A DNA stretch of 64,000 nt from Kaistella carnis (GTDB taxonomy: Bacteria; Bacteroidota; Bacteroidia; Flavobacteriales; Weeksellaceae): NCBI RefSeq assembly GCF_003860585.1, contig NZ_CP034159.1, positions 930,001 to 994,000 on the forward strand, read 5' to 3'. How positions within the stretch are numbered: position 1 is the first letter of the stretch; every line of letters begins with the position of its first letter. This document shows positions 1 to 8,644 of this stretch, in pieces. The translations under genes and the position numbers were made by a program. The notes under the pieces were generated by a model. That model saw nothing but the letters and a program-made list of their open reading frames with translations. It searched no databases and had not been told where the DNA came from.

Positions 1-102
1 TTATGAAAAACATTATGAAATTAAGAAATAGTATTTAAATTTTGTAGGTATTTAATTTAATTTTAATTCACACTCTCAAATTAAAGATGATACACCGAAA
101 AT

Positions 103-1254
103 ATGAAACTATTTGAAAATAAGCCACGAAAATTTCAAGGACCTGCAGATGAGAATGAAACAATATATAATTATTACGATCGAAGTGCAAGAAAAGATAT
201 TGGAAATGTGAGAGAACTTCTTGAAAGTTGGTTTGAAAATTTGCCGAATAATGAAAAGAACGAAACAAAAGAAAGGTTTAAGAAAAATTTTGATTCTGTA
301 TTTTATGAATTATTTCTTTATAATTTTTTTCTAAAACTAGGTTTTGAAATTATAATTCATCCAATTATTAAAAACACTAAGAAACGTCCAGATTTTTTAA
401 TAAAAAAAGATAATCTAGAAATATACGTAGAAGCTAAAATATCAGAAGCTAAATCCGAAGTGGAAAAATCGTTTGATAATTTGATAAGAAGATTTTATGA
501 TAAAATAAGTAAGATAAAATCAGATCATTTTATTTTTCATATTGAAGAATTAACTATTAAAACCACAAATCAGCCATCCACAAAAGAACTGAAAGCTAAA
601 ATACTAGAAAAGTTAGCTACGTTAAATCATAATACTGAATTAGAAAAAGCGAAAACTAAAAATTTTGATAATTTTCAAAAAATAAATTACGAGAATAATG
701 AAATTAATATTTCAATAACTTTCTTACCAGTTAATGTAGATGCAATAGGTAATGCAAGAAGAAGCGTTGGGATTACACCAATAGAAACATTTATTGGAGG
801 CGCAGAAGAAGCAATTAGAGAATCAATTCGTAAAAAGTCGAAGCGATACGGAAAACTTGACAAACCTTATCTAATTTGCGTAAATGCTTTGAGCATAAAA
901 TCTTCTTCTTTACATGATATTGAAAGTGCGATTTGGGGTTCTCTTGCAATATCCTTTTCTACTAATCCAGAGAATACAAATGGAAAATTTATTAGAAATG
1001 CAGATGGAATATTTTATAACAACGGAGCCAAAAGAATTCGAAATGTAAGTGGCGTAATGGTTAATAGGATATTTCCTAATAATATTCCTGAGAGCAAATA
1101 TTGGATTTTTGCGCATCCTTTTACGGAAAATTCTTTAGATTTTAAACAACTAGGGTTACCTTATTGTTACGTTAAGGAAAGCCAAGTGATAAATAACGAG
1201 TGTCAAAATCTACGTGAAATTTTTGAATTACCAATTAACTGGCTTAACAATTAG
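103..1254 (+). CDS. PD-(D/E)XK nuclease-fold hypothetical protein
   Basis: 383-residue soluble protein that I cannot assign to a named family. Residues 96-112 read PD, a short hydrophobic strand, then E-A-K (D97, E110, K112), the catalytic signature of PD-(D/E)XK nucleases. A Glu-containing helix precedes it around residue 69, as in restriction-endonuclease folds. The rest is Lys/Asn-rich with no membrane segment or signal peptide. Codon use is very AT-rich compared with the metabolic genes further in, which hints at acquisition. No methylase or other partner is visible, although the gene lies at the window edge, so a neighbour to the left is possible. The nuclease assignment rests only on the motif and spacing. 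Confidence 0.6.
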   Translation: MKLFENKPRKFQGPADENETIYNYYDRSARKDIGNVRELLESWFENLPNNEKNETKERFKKNFDSVFYELFLYNFFLKLGFEIIIHPIIKNTKKRPDFLIKKDNLEIYVEAKISEAKSEVEKSFDNLIRRFYDKISKIKSDHFIFHIEELTIKTTNQPSTKELKAKILEKLATLNHNTELEKAKTKNFDNFQKINYENNEINISITFLPVNVDAIGNARRSVGITPIETFIGGAEEAIRESIRKKSKRYGKLDKPYLICVNALSIKSSSLHDIESAIWGSLAISFSTNPENTNGKFIRNADGIFYNNGAKRIRNVSGVMVNRIFPNNIPESKYWIFAHPFTENSLDFKQLGLPYCYVKESQVINNECQNLREIFELPINWLNN

Positions 1255-1338
1255 TCTATTAAATAATACCAAAATAATCAACATCACAAAATCCTGTATA
1301 TCAAAAGTTTTATACTTAAAAGAAACTCCTAAACCTCA

Positions 1339-1887
1339 ATGAAAAATAAACTCATCCTGCTAACATTTCTTGCTTTAACGACTTTGCTTTTCGGACAAAC
1401 CGCACAGAGAATTGCTGTTGTTCGCAAAAAGGTTGAAACCATCAATACAGAAAAAAGTTACCAGATCAAAAAATTAGATAACGACTATTTCGCGAATGTA
1501 AAAAACGAAGTTACTGATGGCGGACAAGAACTTTCCGGTTATTATAAAAATGGGAAAATGAAAAAAATAGTTTACATCGTCGGTTTTTCTTATGGAATGA
1601 AAACCTACGAATATTTCTTTTCAGACGATGAATTAATTTTCGTTTTTGAAAAGCAGGATCAATTTGCAGATATAAAAGACCAATCAAATCAAGTAACTGG
1701 ATTGGATTACACAAAAATCGAATCCATCTACACAGGTCGATTTTATTTCGAAAACTCCAAATTATTTTCAATAAAGCAAACAGGAAAAAAGTTTTTTACT
1801 AAAATGGATAAGAAAAGTAAAGAGGCAGAACTTTTAAAAGACAGTAAGGTTTTCCGTCTTGAATTGCAGAAAGCAAAAAGCAAGTAA
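1339..1887 (+). CDS. exported hypothetical protein
   Basis: 182 residues starting with a clear signal peptide: a basic start, a hydrophobic core (LILLTFLALTTLLF) and a GQ-TA cleavage region near residue 20, typical of flavobacterial periplasmic proteins. The mature part is charged and rich in Lys and Asp, with no motif I recognise. It contains a stretch (YYKNGKMKKIVY) resembling the antitoxin/MORN-like repeats found in exported Bacteroidetes proteins, but one copy is not enough to name it. It is followed after 28 nt by another small hypothetical gene on the same strand, so the two may be co-transcribed. Confidence 0.7.
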   Translation: MKNKLILLTFLALTTLLFGQTAQRIAVVRKKVETINTEKSYQIKKLDNDYFANVKNEVTDGGQELSGYYKNGKMKKIVYIVGFSYGMKTYEYFFSDDELIFVFEKQDQFADIKDQSNQVTGLDYTKIESIYTGRFYFENSKLFSIKQTGKKFFTKMDKKSKEAELLKDSKVFRLELQKAKSK

Positions 1888-1915
1888 AAGCGTTCTATTA
1901 AAAAGCTAAATCAAT

Positions 1916-2362
1916 ATGAATATACTTAAATCCATCATCAACAGCGTCAAAAATTTTGGTAAAAATACCAGCACTGAAAAACGCAGAGATCGATTTACTG
2001 CAAAGCAAATTCAATTGGATGATTTAGCTGAAGAACTCAACCTGCTCCTGGAGGGAAAAACCGACTTTAATTTTATTGGAATCACTGCAAATGAATACGA
2101 CAGTCTCTTTTTTGTCAGGAACGACCGGAATTTTAATGTAGAGTTTAGGGCACTTAAAAAGATTCAACTTCCTTACTTAGAACTCTTAGAACAATTTGCT
2201 TCGAAACACAATATCAATTTTGAAACAGAAAAACTGGACAGAATCCCCTATTTAAGTCTTAAAACAAATACGAGTATCACGGAAACGGTCGATTTAGCAA
2301 AACGTATTCAAAAAGAAGTTTTTGGAAATAATGACAATACAATATATAAAGTGATTCCCTAA
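1916..2362 (+). CDS. hypothetical cytoplasmic protein
   Basis: 148 residues without a signal peptide or membrane helix. The sequence is mixed alpha/beta with an amphipathic start (LKSIINSVKNFGKN) and no family signature I recognise. It sits between two genes for exported proteins on the same strand with short gaps (28 nt upstream, 48 nt downstream), so it probably belongs to the same small transcription unit. Function unknown. Confidence 0.65.
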   Translation: MNILKSIINSVKNFGKNTSTEKRRDRFTAKQIQLDDLAEELNLLLEGKTDFNFIGITANEYDSLFFVRNDRNFNVEFRALKKIQLPYLELLEQFASKHNINFETEKLDRIPYLSLKTNTSITETVDLAKRIQKEVFGNNDNTIYKVIP

Positions 2363-2840
2363 TTGTATTTATAAAAAACAAAATGTGTGACAAATTTTTC
2401 AACGAAGACCATGATAAAAATACTCAACCTCCTTACTGCTTCCTTTTTGATCCTATCCATCTTTGCGTGTTCTTCAAAAAACGACAATGAGAAACTAGAA
2501 GAAAAAGTTGTAAACGTTCAAACGCTTAATAAAGACACTTTTAAAATTGACACTTTAAAAAGAAACGAACAGATTGTCTACAATGTAACTCGAGATACTT
2601 TAATAGGAAATTTGAAAATCTCCGTAACCAATAAGAATATTTACGAAAAATATATTTATCAGGATTTTTACTTAGCGGATTCTATTGTAGTCAGAAATTA
2701 TTATCCCGAAATGGAAAGCACTATTAAAATAGAACGGGATAACGCAGTTATTTTCAATCAATCTTTTTTGAAAAAAGACTTTCCAAAAGGGAATTTCTAC
2801 GAATTTATTAGGTAGTGTTTCACTAACTGTGTAAGTTGAA

Positions 2841-2899
2841 AAGTTATTCTGAAAAATTTTGAGCCTTCAAAAGCTCAAAACTTTTTCGGAAATAACTTT
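2841..2899 (+). other. long hairpin upstream of the IS256 transposase start
   Basis: Two ~24-nt arms (2841-2864 and about 2873-2899) are near-perfect inverted repeats: AAGTTATTCTGAAAAATTTT pairs with the AAACTTTTTCGGAAATAACTT side, closed by GAGC/GCTC around a CTTCAAAA loop. The hairpin lies inside the element, between the left terminal repeat and the transposase ATG at 2926. Such structures in insertion sequences can block read-through transcription or translation from outside promoters; that role is an inference here. Confidence 0.7.
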
Positions 2900-2925
2900 T
2901 TACTATTTTTAAACTTTATACAGTT

Positions 2926-4128
2926 ATGATCGACAAAGAAGAATTATTAAACAACAAGGATTTCTACAAATCCTTCAAGAGTGGAGAAGATTTAACCTCT
3001 TTCTTCAAAACAATGCACAAACGAGCCGTAGAACATATGCTCGAAGCCGAATTAGATGACCATCTGGATACCGAGAAACATCAAAAAACAAAAGACGGAA
3101 ATTATCGCAATGGCCATCAAACCAAGAAGATAAAAACCTCTTTTGGCGAAGATGAAATTAAAGTTCCGCGGGATAGGGAAAGTACTTTTGAGCCAGCCTT
3201 AGTTCCCAAAAGGCATAATATTATTGAAGGTTTGGAAAATGTTATCATCTCATTTTATGCCAAAGGAATGAGTGTAAGTGATATTGAAGATCAGATCAAG
3301 GAAATGTATGATTTTGATGTTTCAACATCCACAATATCCAGGATTACCAATGCGGTTTCCAGTGAGATTGTCGCTTGGCAAAATCGGCCACTAGAGGATT
3401 TATACCTCATTGTTTGGATGGATGGAATTGTTTTTAAAGTCCGTGAGAACTCAAAAGTTATCAACAAAACCATTTATCTTGCCGTTGGTTTAAGACGGGA
3501 TGGAAGAAAAGAAGTTCTGGGAATGTGGCTTGGAAAAAACGAAAGTTCCAGTTTTTGGATGAGCGTTTTAACTGACATAAAAGCACGTGGCGTAGAAGAT
3601 ATACTGATCACTGCAACGGATAATCTCAATGGATTTACCCAAACTATTCGCAGTGTTTTCCCACAATCTCAAACTCAGATCTGCGTGGTGCATCAGATTA
3701 GAAATGCTTGTAAATACGTAGTTTGGAAGGACAGAAAAGCCTTTACTTCCGACATGAAACACATTTACAACGCTCCCACCAAGCAAGCCGCAGAAGCCGC
3801 CTTAAATGATTTTGCAGAAAAATGGGAATCTAAATATTCGTATGCCATCAAATCCTGGAGAGATAATTGGGATGAATTAACGGTATTTTTCGAATTTCCG
3901 GTGGAAATCCGTAAAATCATTTACACCACCAATTTAATAGAAAATCTCAACGGAAAAATAAGAAAATATACTAAAAATAAAATGTCTTTTCCTACTGATG
4001 ATGCGGTTTTAAAGTCAGTTTTCCTTGCCTTAAGAGAAGCAACAAAAAAATGGACAATGCCGATTCGAGATTGGGGAATCGTATTAAATCAATTTATGCT
4101 TATATTTGAAGAAAGGCTCAAGTTATAA
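2926..4128 (+). CDS. IS256-family transposase
   Basis: 400-residue DDE transposase that cuts and joins the element ends. The catalytic triad is visible as D166 (WMDGI), D232 (TDNLNGF) and E339 ([12 protein letters not shown]), the order and spacing of Mutator-like IS256 enzymes. The N-terminal part has the family's [21 protein letters not shown] segment. No internal stop or frameshift is present, so the enzyme should be functional. It reads in the same direction as the lipoprotein gene it interrupts. Confidence 0.95.
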   Translation: MIDKEELLNNKDFYKSFKSGEDLTSFFKTMHKRAVEHMLEAELDDHLDTEKHQKTKDGNYRNGHQTKKIKTSFGEDEIKVPRDRESTFEPALVPKRHNIIEGLENVIISFYAKGMSVSDIEDQIKEMYDFDVSTSTISRITNAVSSEIVAWQNRPLEDLYLIVWMDGIVFKVRENSKVINKTIYLAVGLRRDGRKEVLGMWLGKNESSSFWMSVLTDIKARGVEDILITATDNLNGFTQTIRSVFPQSQTQICVVHQIRNACKYVVWKDRKAFTSDMKHIYNAPTKQAAEAALNDFAEKWESKYSYAIKSWRDNWDELTVFFEFPVEIRKIIYTTNLIENLNGKIRKYTKNKMSFPTDDAVLKSVFLALREATKKWTMPIRDWGIVLNQFMLIFEERLKL

Positions 4129-4496
4129 AAAACTCAAGTCTTAAACTTTTCAACTTACACACTTTGCGGGACAGTGTCATTTATTAACAAGGCCACCATT
4201 AAAGATTTTAGGTTTGAATCACTTAATGAAGAAAATAACGACCTCATTTTCGTAGGAATCTTATCCATTCCCAACACCGATTTTGAAAATGATTTTCATC
4301 TAACAATATCTGAAAACGGAAAATCTAAGTTTGAATGGATTGATTACGAATCTGAAGATTAAATCTAAGCTCCTATTTCAGTTAATTAAGTCCAAAACAT
4401 AAGTTTTCCTTTTGAAGTTTTACTAATTTCATTTATACTTTCTTTCGATTCCAGTAACATTTTTTTACCTTTAAGGTCAATCCGTAAAAAGAATAA

Positions 4497-5471
4497 ATGA
4501 AAGCAATCCATATCACAAAATCAGGCGGACCGGAAGTTTTACAATTACAGGAAACTCCACAACCATCACCGACAGAAAACCAGGTTCTTATTAAAGTAAA
4601 AGCTGCCGGAGTCAATCGCAGCGATATTATCACGCGACAAAACACAGCCACTTATGGCAAAGGTTCGCCAACTACTTTAATTCCCGGCTTAGAAGTTTCC
4701 GGCGAAATAATAGAAATCGGTTTAGCCGTAACAGATAAAAAAGTCGGAGATAAAGTCTGCGCTCTTATTGCAGACGGTGGTTATGCCGAATATGTGGCAG
4801 TCGACAGTTCTCATTGTCTTCCTGTTCCTGAAGGAATCAGTCTGACCGACGCGGCGGCAATTCCAGAAACGGTTTTTACGGTTTGGTTCAATGTCTTTCA
4901 TTTAGGCAAACTTCAACCGGGTGAACAATTATTAATCCACGGCGGAACGAGCGGTATCGGAACCATGGGTTTGCAAATGGCAAAAGCGTGGGGCTGCAAA
5001 ACCTACACTACCGCCGGAAGTGAAGACAAGATCGATTTCCTCCAAAAAATGGGCGTTGACAAAGTCATCAACTACAAAAAAGAGGCTTTCGAAGAAGTCC
5101 TCAAAGACGAAAAAATCGATGTCATATTAGACATGGTCGGTGGAGATTATACCCAAAAGAATCTCGAAATCCTGAACAAAAAAGGCAGCCTTTGTTACAT
5201 CAACGGCATGAAAAGCATGGACGTCAATATTAATCTGCGCACCATTATGGCAAAGAATCTCATGGTGACGGGAAGTTTTCTAAAACCCCAAACCGCCGAA
5301 GTAAAAACCCAGATTGCCAAAGACGTTGAAAAAAATATCTGGCCCATGTTTCATTCAAAAGAAATTCATCCCATCATCTACAAAACCTTCCCCCTCGCCG
5401 AAGCCGCCGAAGCACATCGATTAATGGAAAGCAGCGAACATATTGGGAAGATCTTATTGGCGATGGATTAG
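4497..5471 (+). CDS. NAD(P)H quinone oxidoreductase, PIG3/Qor-like
   Basis: 324-residue medium-chain dehydrogenase/reductase without the structural zinc lobe. It starts MKAIHITKSGGPEVLQL, typical of the PIG3-type quinone oxidoreductase family, which reduces quinones or other carbonyl compounds with NADPH. The nucleotide-binding Rossmann motif is HGGTSGIGTMGLQ near residue 150, and a substrate-side GVNRSDI motif lies near residue 40. Length fits the family. It is monocistronic, with the repeat-rich region beginning directly downstream. The exact substrate cannot be read from sequence. Confidence 0.9.
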   Translation: MKAIHITKSGGPEVLQLQETPQPSPTENQVLIKVKAAGVNRSDIITRQNTATYGKGSPTTLIPGLEVSGEIIEIGLAVTDKKVGDKVCALIADGGYAEYVAVDSSHCLPVPEGISLTDAAAIPETVFTVWFNVFHLGKLQPGEQLLIHGGTSGIGTMGLQMAKAWGCKTYTTAGSEDKIDFLQKMGVDKVINYKKEAFEEVLKDEKIDVILDMVGGDYTQKNLEILNKKGSLCYINGMKSMDVNINLRTIMAKNLMVTGSFLKPQTAEVKTQIAKDVEKNIWPMFHSKEIHPIIYKTFPLAEAAEAHRLMESSEHIGKILLAMD

Positions 5472-5517
5472 GGAGAATTTGAGAATGTGCTGATGTGCAT
5501 ATTTGAAAGTTTAAAAA

Positions 5518-6623
5518 CGAGTTTTAATACGACTTAGGAAACGGAGCCGTTAAGAAAATTAGAAATTAATTCGTTTAAAAACTTCCAGTGTTTGAGTGGC
5601 GGCAAAAATAATTATAAGAATCAAACTTTAGATTTCCCCGCAAGTTTGGAAGTTTTAGAATTAAATTCTAATTTTTAGGTGAGCTTCCAGTCATGATTTT
5701 TTGGTTCTTTTTTATCAAGAAAAAAGAATGAAGAATAAAAATTTATGATTAGATTCCACGCTCCACTTTGTGCCGCTCTGAATGACAAAATCGGTTTATA
5801 AAAAACAAACTTGTATTTAATATGACTTAGGAAACGGAGCCGTTAAGAAAATTAGAAATTAATTCGTTTAAAAACTTCCAGTGTTTGAGTGGCGGCAAAA
5901 ATAATGACAAGAATCAAAACTAACATTTCCTCCCGAGTTTGGAAGTTTTAGAATTAAGTTCTAATTTTTAGGTGAGTTTCCAGTCTTGATTTTTTGATTC
6001 TTTTTTATCAAGAAAAAAGAAGGAAGAGTAAAAATTAATGATGAGATTCCACGCTCCATTTTGTTCGGCTCTGAATGACCAATCAGTTTGTAAAAAACAA
6101 ACTTGTATTTAATATGATTTAGGAAACGGAGCCGTTAAGAAAATTAGAAATTAATTCGTTTAAAAACTTCCAGTGTTTGAGTGGCGGCAAAAATAATTAT
6201 AAGAATCAAACTTTAGATTTCCGCCCGAGTTTGGAAGTTTTAGAATTAAATTCTAATTTTTAGGTGAGTTTCCAGTCTTGATTTTTTGATTCTTTTTTAT
6301 CAAGAAAAAAGAATGAAGAGTAAAAATTAATGATGAGATTCCACGCTCCACTTTGTTCCGCTCTGAATGACAAAATTAGTTTATAAAAAACAAACTTGTA
6401 TTTAATATGACTTAGGAAACGGAGCCGTTAAGAAAATTAGAAATTAATTCGTTAAAAAACTTCCAGTGTTTGAGTGGCGGCAAAAATAATGACAAGAACC
6501 AAAATTAACATTTCCGCCCGAGTTTGGTAGTCTTAGAATTAAATTCTAACTTTAGGTAAGTTTCCAGTCTTGATTTTTTGATTCTTTTTTATCAAGAAAA
6601 AAGAAGGAAGAATAAATATTAAT
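5518..6623. repeat. tandem repeat of ~293 bp, about 3.7 copies
   Basis: A unit beginning near GACTTAGGAAACGGAGCCGT recurs at 5531, 5824, 6116 and 6409 (spacings 293, 292, 293), and the copies are nearly identical. The fourth copy is cut short near 6623. Each unit contains several inverted repeats: AACGG/CCGTT, a wide-spaced AACTTCCA/TGGAAGTT pair with an inner GGCGG/CCGCC, and the 17-bp palindrome TTAGAATTAAATTCTAA. It also carries a copy of the widespread intergenic motif that reads GTCATTCAGAGCGG on the minus strand. No ORF of useful length runs through the units. Confidence 0.9.
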
Positions 6624-6639
6624 TTGTGAATGTGATAAT

Positions 6640-6712
6640 TTGAAAATTTGTTTCCAGTATTGTTCGTCGTGGCCGACGATTCTTTTTTATCAGAAAAACA
6701 ATGAAATAAAAT
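6640..6712. repeat. partial, diverged fifth copy with a hairpin insert
   Basis: After the four main units, TTTCCAGTATTG and GATTCTTTTTTATC reappear in the same order as in the 293-bp unit. Between them the expected T-run is replaced by a short hairpin, TCGTCG-TGGC-CGACGA (6664-6679). This suggests an older copy that received a small hairpin element. Confidence 0.6.
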
Positions 6713-6723
6713 AATATAGATCA

Positions 6724-6936
6724 ATGAAAAATTTTTTTGAATTAATAACAGAATCAATCGGTTGGTTACAAATCGTAGCTTCACCCTTTCTTATTGGGAT
6801 TATAATTGGGGCTTTAATCTATTTCCCCAATCCAAGTTCAATCACTCTTATTTTAGGAATTATTGTAGCTATTTTAGGATTGTTTTTAGGTATTATGTGG
6901 GCAAACAAAGCCTTGAAAGGGAAAGGGACAATTTAG
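6724..6936 (+). CDS. small membrane protein
   Basis: 70 residues with two predicted transmembrane helices, roughly residues 14-33 (LQIVASPFLIGIIIGALIYF) and 39-58, separated by a short NPSS turn and followed by a basic tail (KALKGKG). The amphipathic start and clean two-helix layout make it more credible than a chance ORF. It lies between the tandem repeat and a decayed gene, in accessory DNA. No family recognised; function unknown. Confidence 0.55.
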   Translation: MKNFFELITESIGWLQIVASPFLIGIIIGALIYFPNPSSITLILGIIVAILGLFLGIMWANKALKGKGTI

Positions 6937-7009
6937 TTCATGTCTAGAGTAATGGCCACTCCGGAATTGGATAATCCGGACGCACAAAACAAATCAGAAG
7001 CAAACAAAG

Positions 7010-7270
7010 ATGCCGGAGAAAAAAACCAAACTAATTCCCTCTAAGCAGAAATTGAATGCTCAGTTTCCCGACCTTGAATTAATTGAAGAATTGATTTTTA
7101 AACCATGTAATTTAAGTTAAAAAAACATTCAACCTGAATCAAAGTCAGGAATATGCTGCGCACGCTTTCAACTCGACAACTTTAAAGTACGGTTTCGAAA
7201 ATCCAAAATCACTCCGACAAAAACAGGATAATTTACAAACCTTTGGAAGAGAAATATACAAATTGATTGA
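7010..7270 (+). pseudogene. mepB-like relic with stops and frameshifts
   Basis: Reading from the ATG at 7010 gives MPEKKTKLIPSKQ... to a stop at 7118. The same frame then continues as NIQPES, a short switch to another frame gives SQEYAAHAF, and the first frame resumes as QLDNFKVRFRKSKITPTKTG. A stop at 7229 follows where Gln is expected, then FTNLWKRN. Pieced together this matches my recollection of the MepB family core (ES-EY-A-F, fR-aKiTPtK-GqF, lWkR). The gene therefore carries at least two nonsense codons and two compensating frameshifts. MepB is a small protein of unclear function linked by name to the mepRAB multidrug operon. No partner genes are nearby. Confidence 0.7.
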
Positions 7271-7310
7271 ATCGAGCGAAAAATTCATTGTGAATGGAAC
7301 AAAGCTACCT

Positions 7311-7390
7311 ATCTACAAGATAGCGTTCCTCCGGAACGCCCAAACTATCCCCTAATATAATCTACAGAGATAAGATTCCTCCGGAATCTC
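7311..7390. repeat. paired hairpin repeat with covarying stems
   Basis: Two related units 50 bp apart each begin ATCTACA..GATA and end in a 15-nt hairpin. At 7324-7338 it is CGTTCC-TCC-GGAACG, and at 7374-7388 it is GATTCC-TCC-GGAATC. The stem bases differ but still pair, and the TCC loop is kept, which points to selection on, or copying of, a structure rather than a fixed sequence. Confidence 0.75.
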
Positions 7391-7409
7391 CTTTTTCATA
7401 AACCATTGT

Positions 7410-7522
7410 ATCGTCTATAAAGGCTAGATGAAAATCATTGCAAGTTTGCATGAAAACCTCAGTCTTGAACTTTACACGAGATGAAAACTACTGTCTCGTC
7501 CTTTATACGAGATAAAACCACT
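7410..7522. repeat. degenerate ~30-bp repeats, ACGAGATRAAAAC type
   Basis: The clearest two units read CTTTACACGAGATGAAAACT (ending near 7490) and CTTTATACGAGATAAAACCA (near 7500-7521). The second is preceded by TCTCGT, giving a TCTCGT-N7-ACGAGA hairpin at 7494-7512. Weaker relatives (GGCTAGATGAAAATC, TTTGCATGAAAACC) lie just upstream. Spacing is irregular and there are no unique spacers, so it is not a CRISPR. Confidence 0.55.
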
Positions 7523-7660
7523 TTGAATCTTTGCGTAAAAACATTTTTGAATCAAAGGAATATACGGTTATTTCAAAAGTGGTATTTTAGTAGATTAAAT
7601 AAAATAGAATTCTTTGTCAAGAACTAACAAGCTGGCAATTCTTAAAAAAATAAACTTTTC

Positions 7661-8644
7661 ATGAACCAACCTGTAATCGATCTCCACTGCGACTTACTCA
7701 GTTATCTGACGCGTCCAGAATCAAGCATTTACAATACCGAAGATGTTGGTTGCGCCGTTCCCTATTTGACAAAGGGAAATGTAAAGTTACAAATCATGGC
7801 GATTTTTGCACCCGTTGAATATAACAGTCATGAATTTGGATTAAAACAAAGTGAAATTTTTAAGAATTTAAATAAGGAAGAAAACGAATTATACCGTTTC
7901 GAAAAACATCATTTAGCAAATTTTCATACGAATGAAAATATCGGAATGTTGGCTTCGGTAGAAAGTGGTTCGGCATTTTGTGATGAAAACATTTCTTTGA
8001 AAGAAGGTTTTCAAAACTTAGAAAAGATCATTGAAAACGTAGGTTCGATCCTTTATATTGGATTTACGCATCATGCTGAAAACAGATTTGGTGGCGGCAA
8101 CTACTCTACTGCCGGCTTGAAAAACGACGGAAAAGCTTTAATCGATTACATGCACAATAGAAAAATTGCCATTGATTTTTCGCATACGAGTGATGCTTTA
8201 GCGTATGATATTTTAAACTACATTTCTAAACAAAACATCAACGTTCCGATTATAGCGAGTCATTCCAACTATCGTCCGGTTTTTGATCACAAACGGAATT
8301 TACCCGATGATGTGGCCAAAGAAATCATTCATCAAAAAGGATTGATCGGACTTAACTTTGTGCGCGCTTTCGTAAATCCGGAAAATGCAAATGCTTTGGA
8401 AGAACACGTCGCTCACGGAATTAGTTTGGGCGGAAAAAACGCAATATGTTACGGCGCTGACTATTTTTACACGAAAGATCATCCCGATAAATCTCGAATT
8501 CCGTTTTATTTTGCAGCACATGAGAATGCGGGTTGTTATCCGGAAATTAACACGGAGCTGGAGAATCAATTTGGCGCGGAAAAAATGAATAAAATCAGCA
8601 GTCAGAATGCTTTGGATTTTATTGCACGGATTTGGAAAGCATAA
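7661..8644 (+). CDS. membrane dipeptidase, peptidase family M19
   Basis: 327-residue zinc dipeptidase of the renal dipeptidase type, cleaving dipeptides. Visible metal-site elements are the N-terminal DLHCD, the central Glu in SVESGSAF, the GFTHHAENRFGGG block, DFSHTSD and IASHSNYR with the HKRNLPDD segment, and GADYF near the C-terminus. Length is close to the family norm and no signal peptide is present, so it is probably cytoplasmic. A second, longer M19 gene at 30906-32477 is interrupted by a stop, leaving this as the only intact copy in the window. Confidence 0.93.
   Translation: MNQPVIDLHCDLLSYLTRPESSIYNTEDVGCAVPYLTKGNVKLQIMAIFAPVEYNSHEFGLKQSEIFKNLNKEENELYRFEKHHLANFHTNENIGMLASVESGSAFCDENISLKEGFQNLEKIIENVGSILYIGFTHHAENRFGGGNYSTAGLKNDGKALIDYMHNRKIAIDFSHTSDALAYDILNYISKQNINVPIIASHSNYRPVFDHKRNLPDDVAKEIIHQKGLIGLNFVRAFVNPENANALEEHVAHGISLGGKNAICYGADYFYTKDHPDKSRIPFYFAAHENAGCYPEINTELENQFGAEKMNKISSQNALDFIARIWKA

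Larger units (their letters stand above)
2811..4178 (+). mobile_element. IS256-family insertion sequence
   Basis: A complete 1368-bp element. The same 8-bp sequence, ATTTATTA, lies directly outside both ends (2803-2810 and 4179-4186), matching the 8-9 bp target duplications of IS256 elements. The termini are imperfect inverted repeats of about 35 bp, best conserved in the inner part (GTGTAAGTTGAAAAGTT and its complement). A single transposase gene fills most of the interior. Intact ends, duplication and transposase indicate a recent and possibly still active insertion. Confidence 0.93.
2411..4362 (+). pseudogene. lipoprotein gene split by an IS256-family element
   Basis: The 5' part (2411-2810) encodes a signal peptide with a lipobox (LSIFAC followed by SSK), then a Lys/Asp-rich lipoprotein body. 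The insertion sequence interrupts it after ...YEF. Removing 2811-4178 and one copy of the 8-bp duplication ATTTATTA joins base 2810 to base 4187 in the same frame. That restores ...EF-INKATIKDF... and continues to a stop at 4362, giving an intact 191-residue lipoprotein. A GTG further upstream at 2387 would also be in frame, but the ATG at 2411 places the signal peptide correctly. As it stands, the 5' fragment gains only a terminal Arg before a stop in the element. Function unknown. Confidence 0.9.

Noticed and set aside
5518..6712. Possible CRISPR array from regularly spaced repeats
   Set aside because: The repeated unit is ~293 bp in direct tandem without unique spacers, and no cas gene is present.
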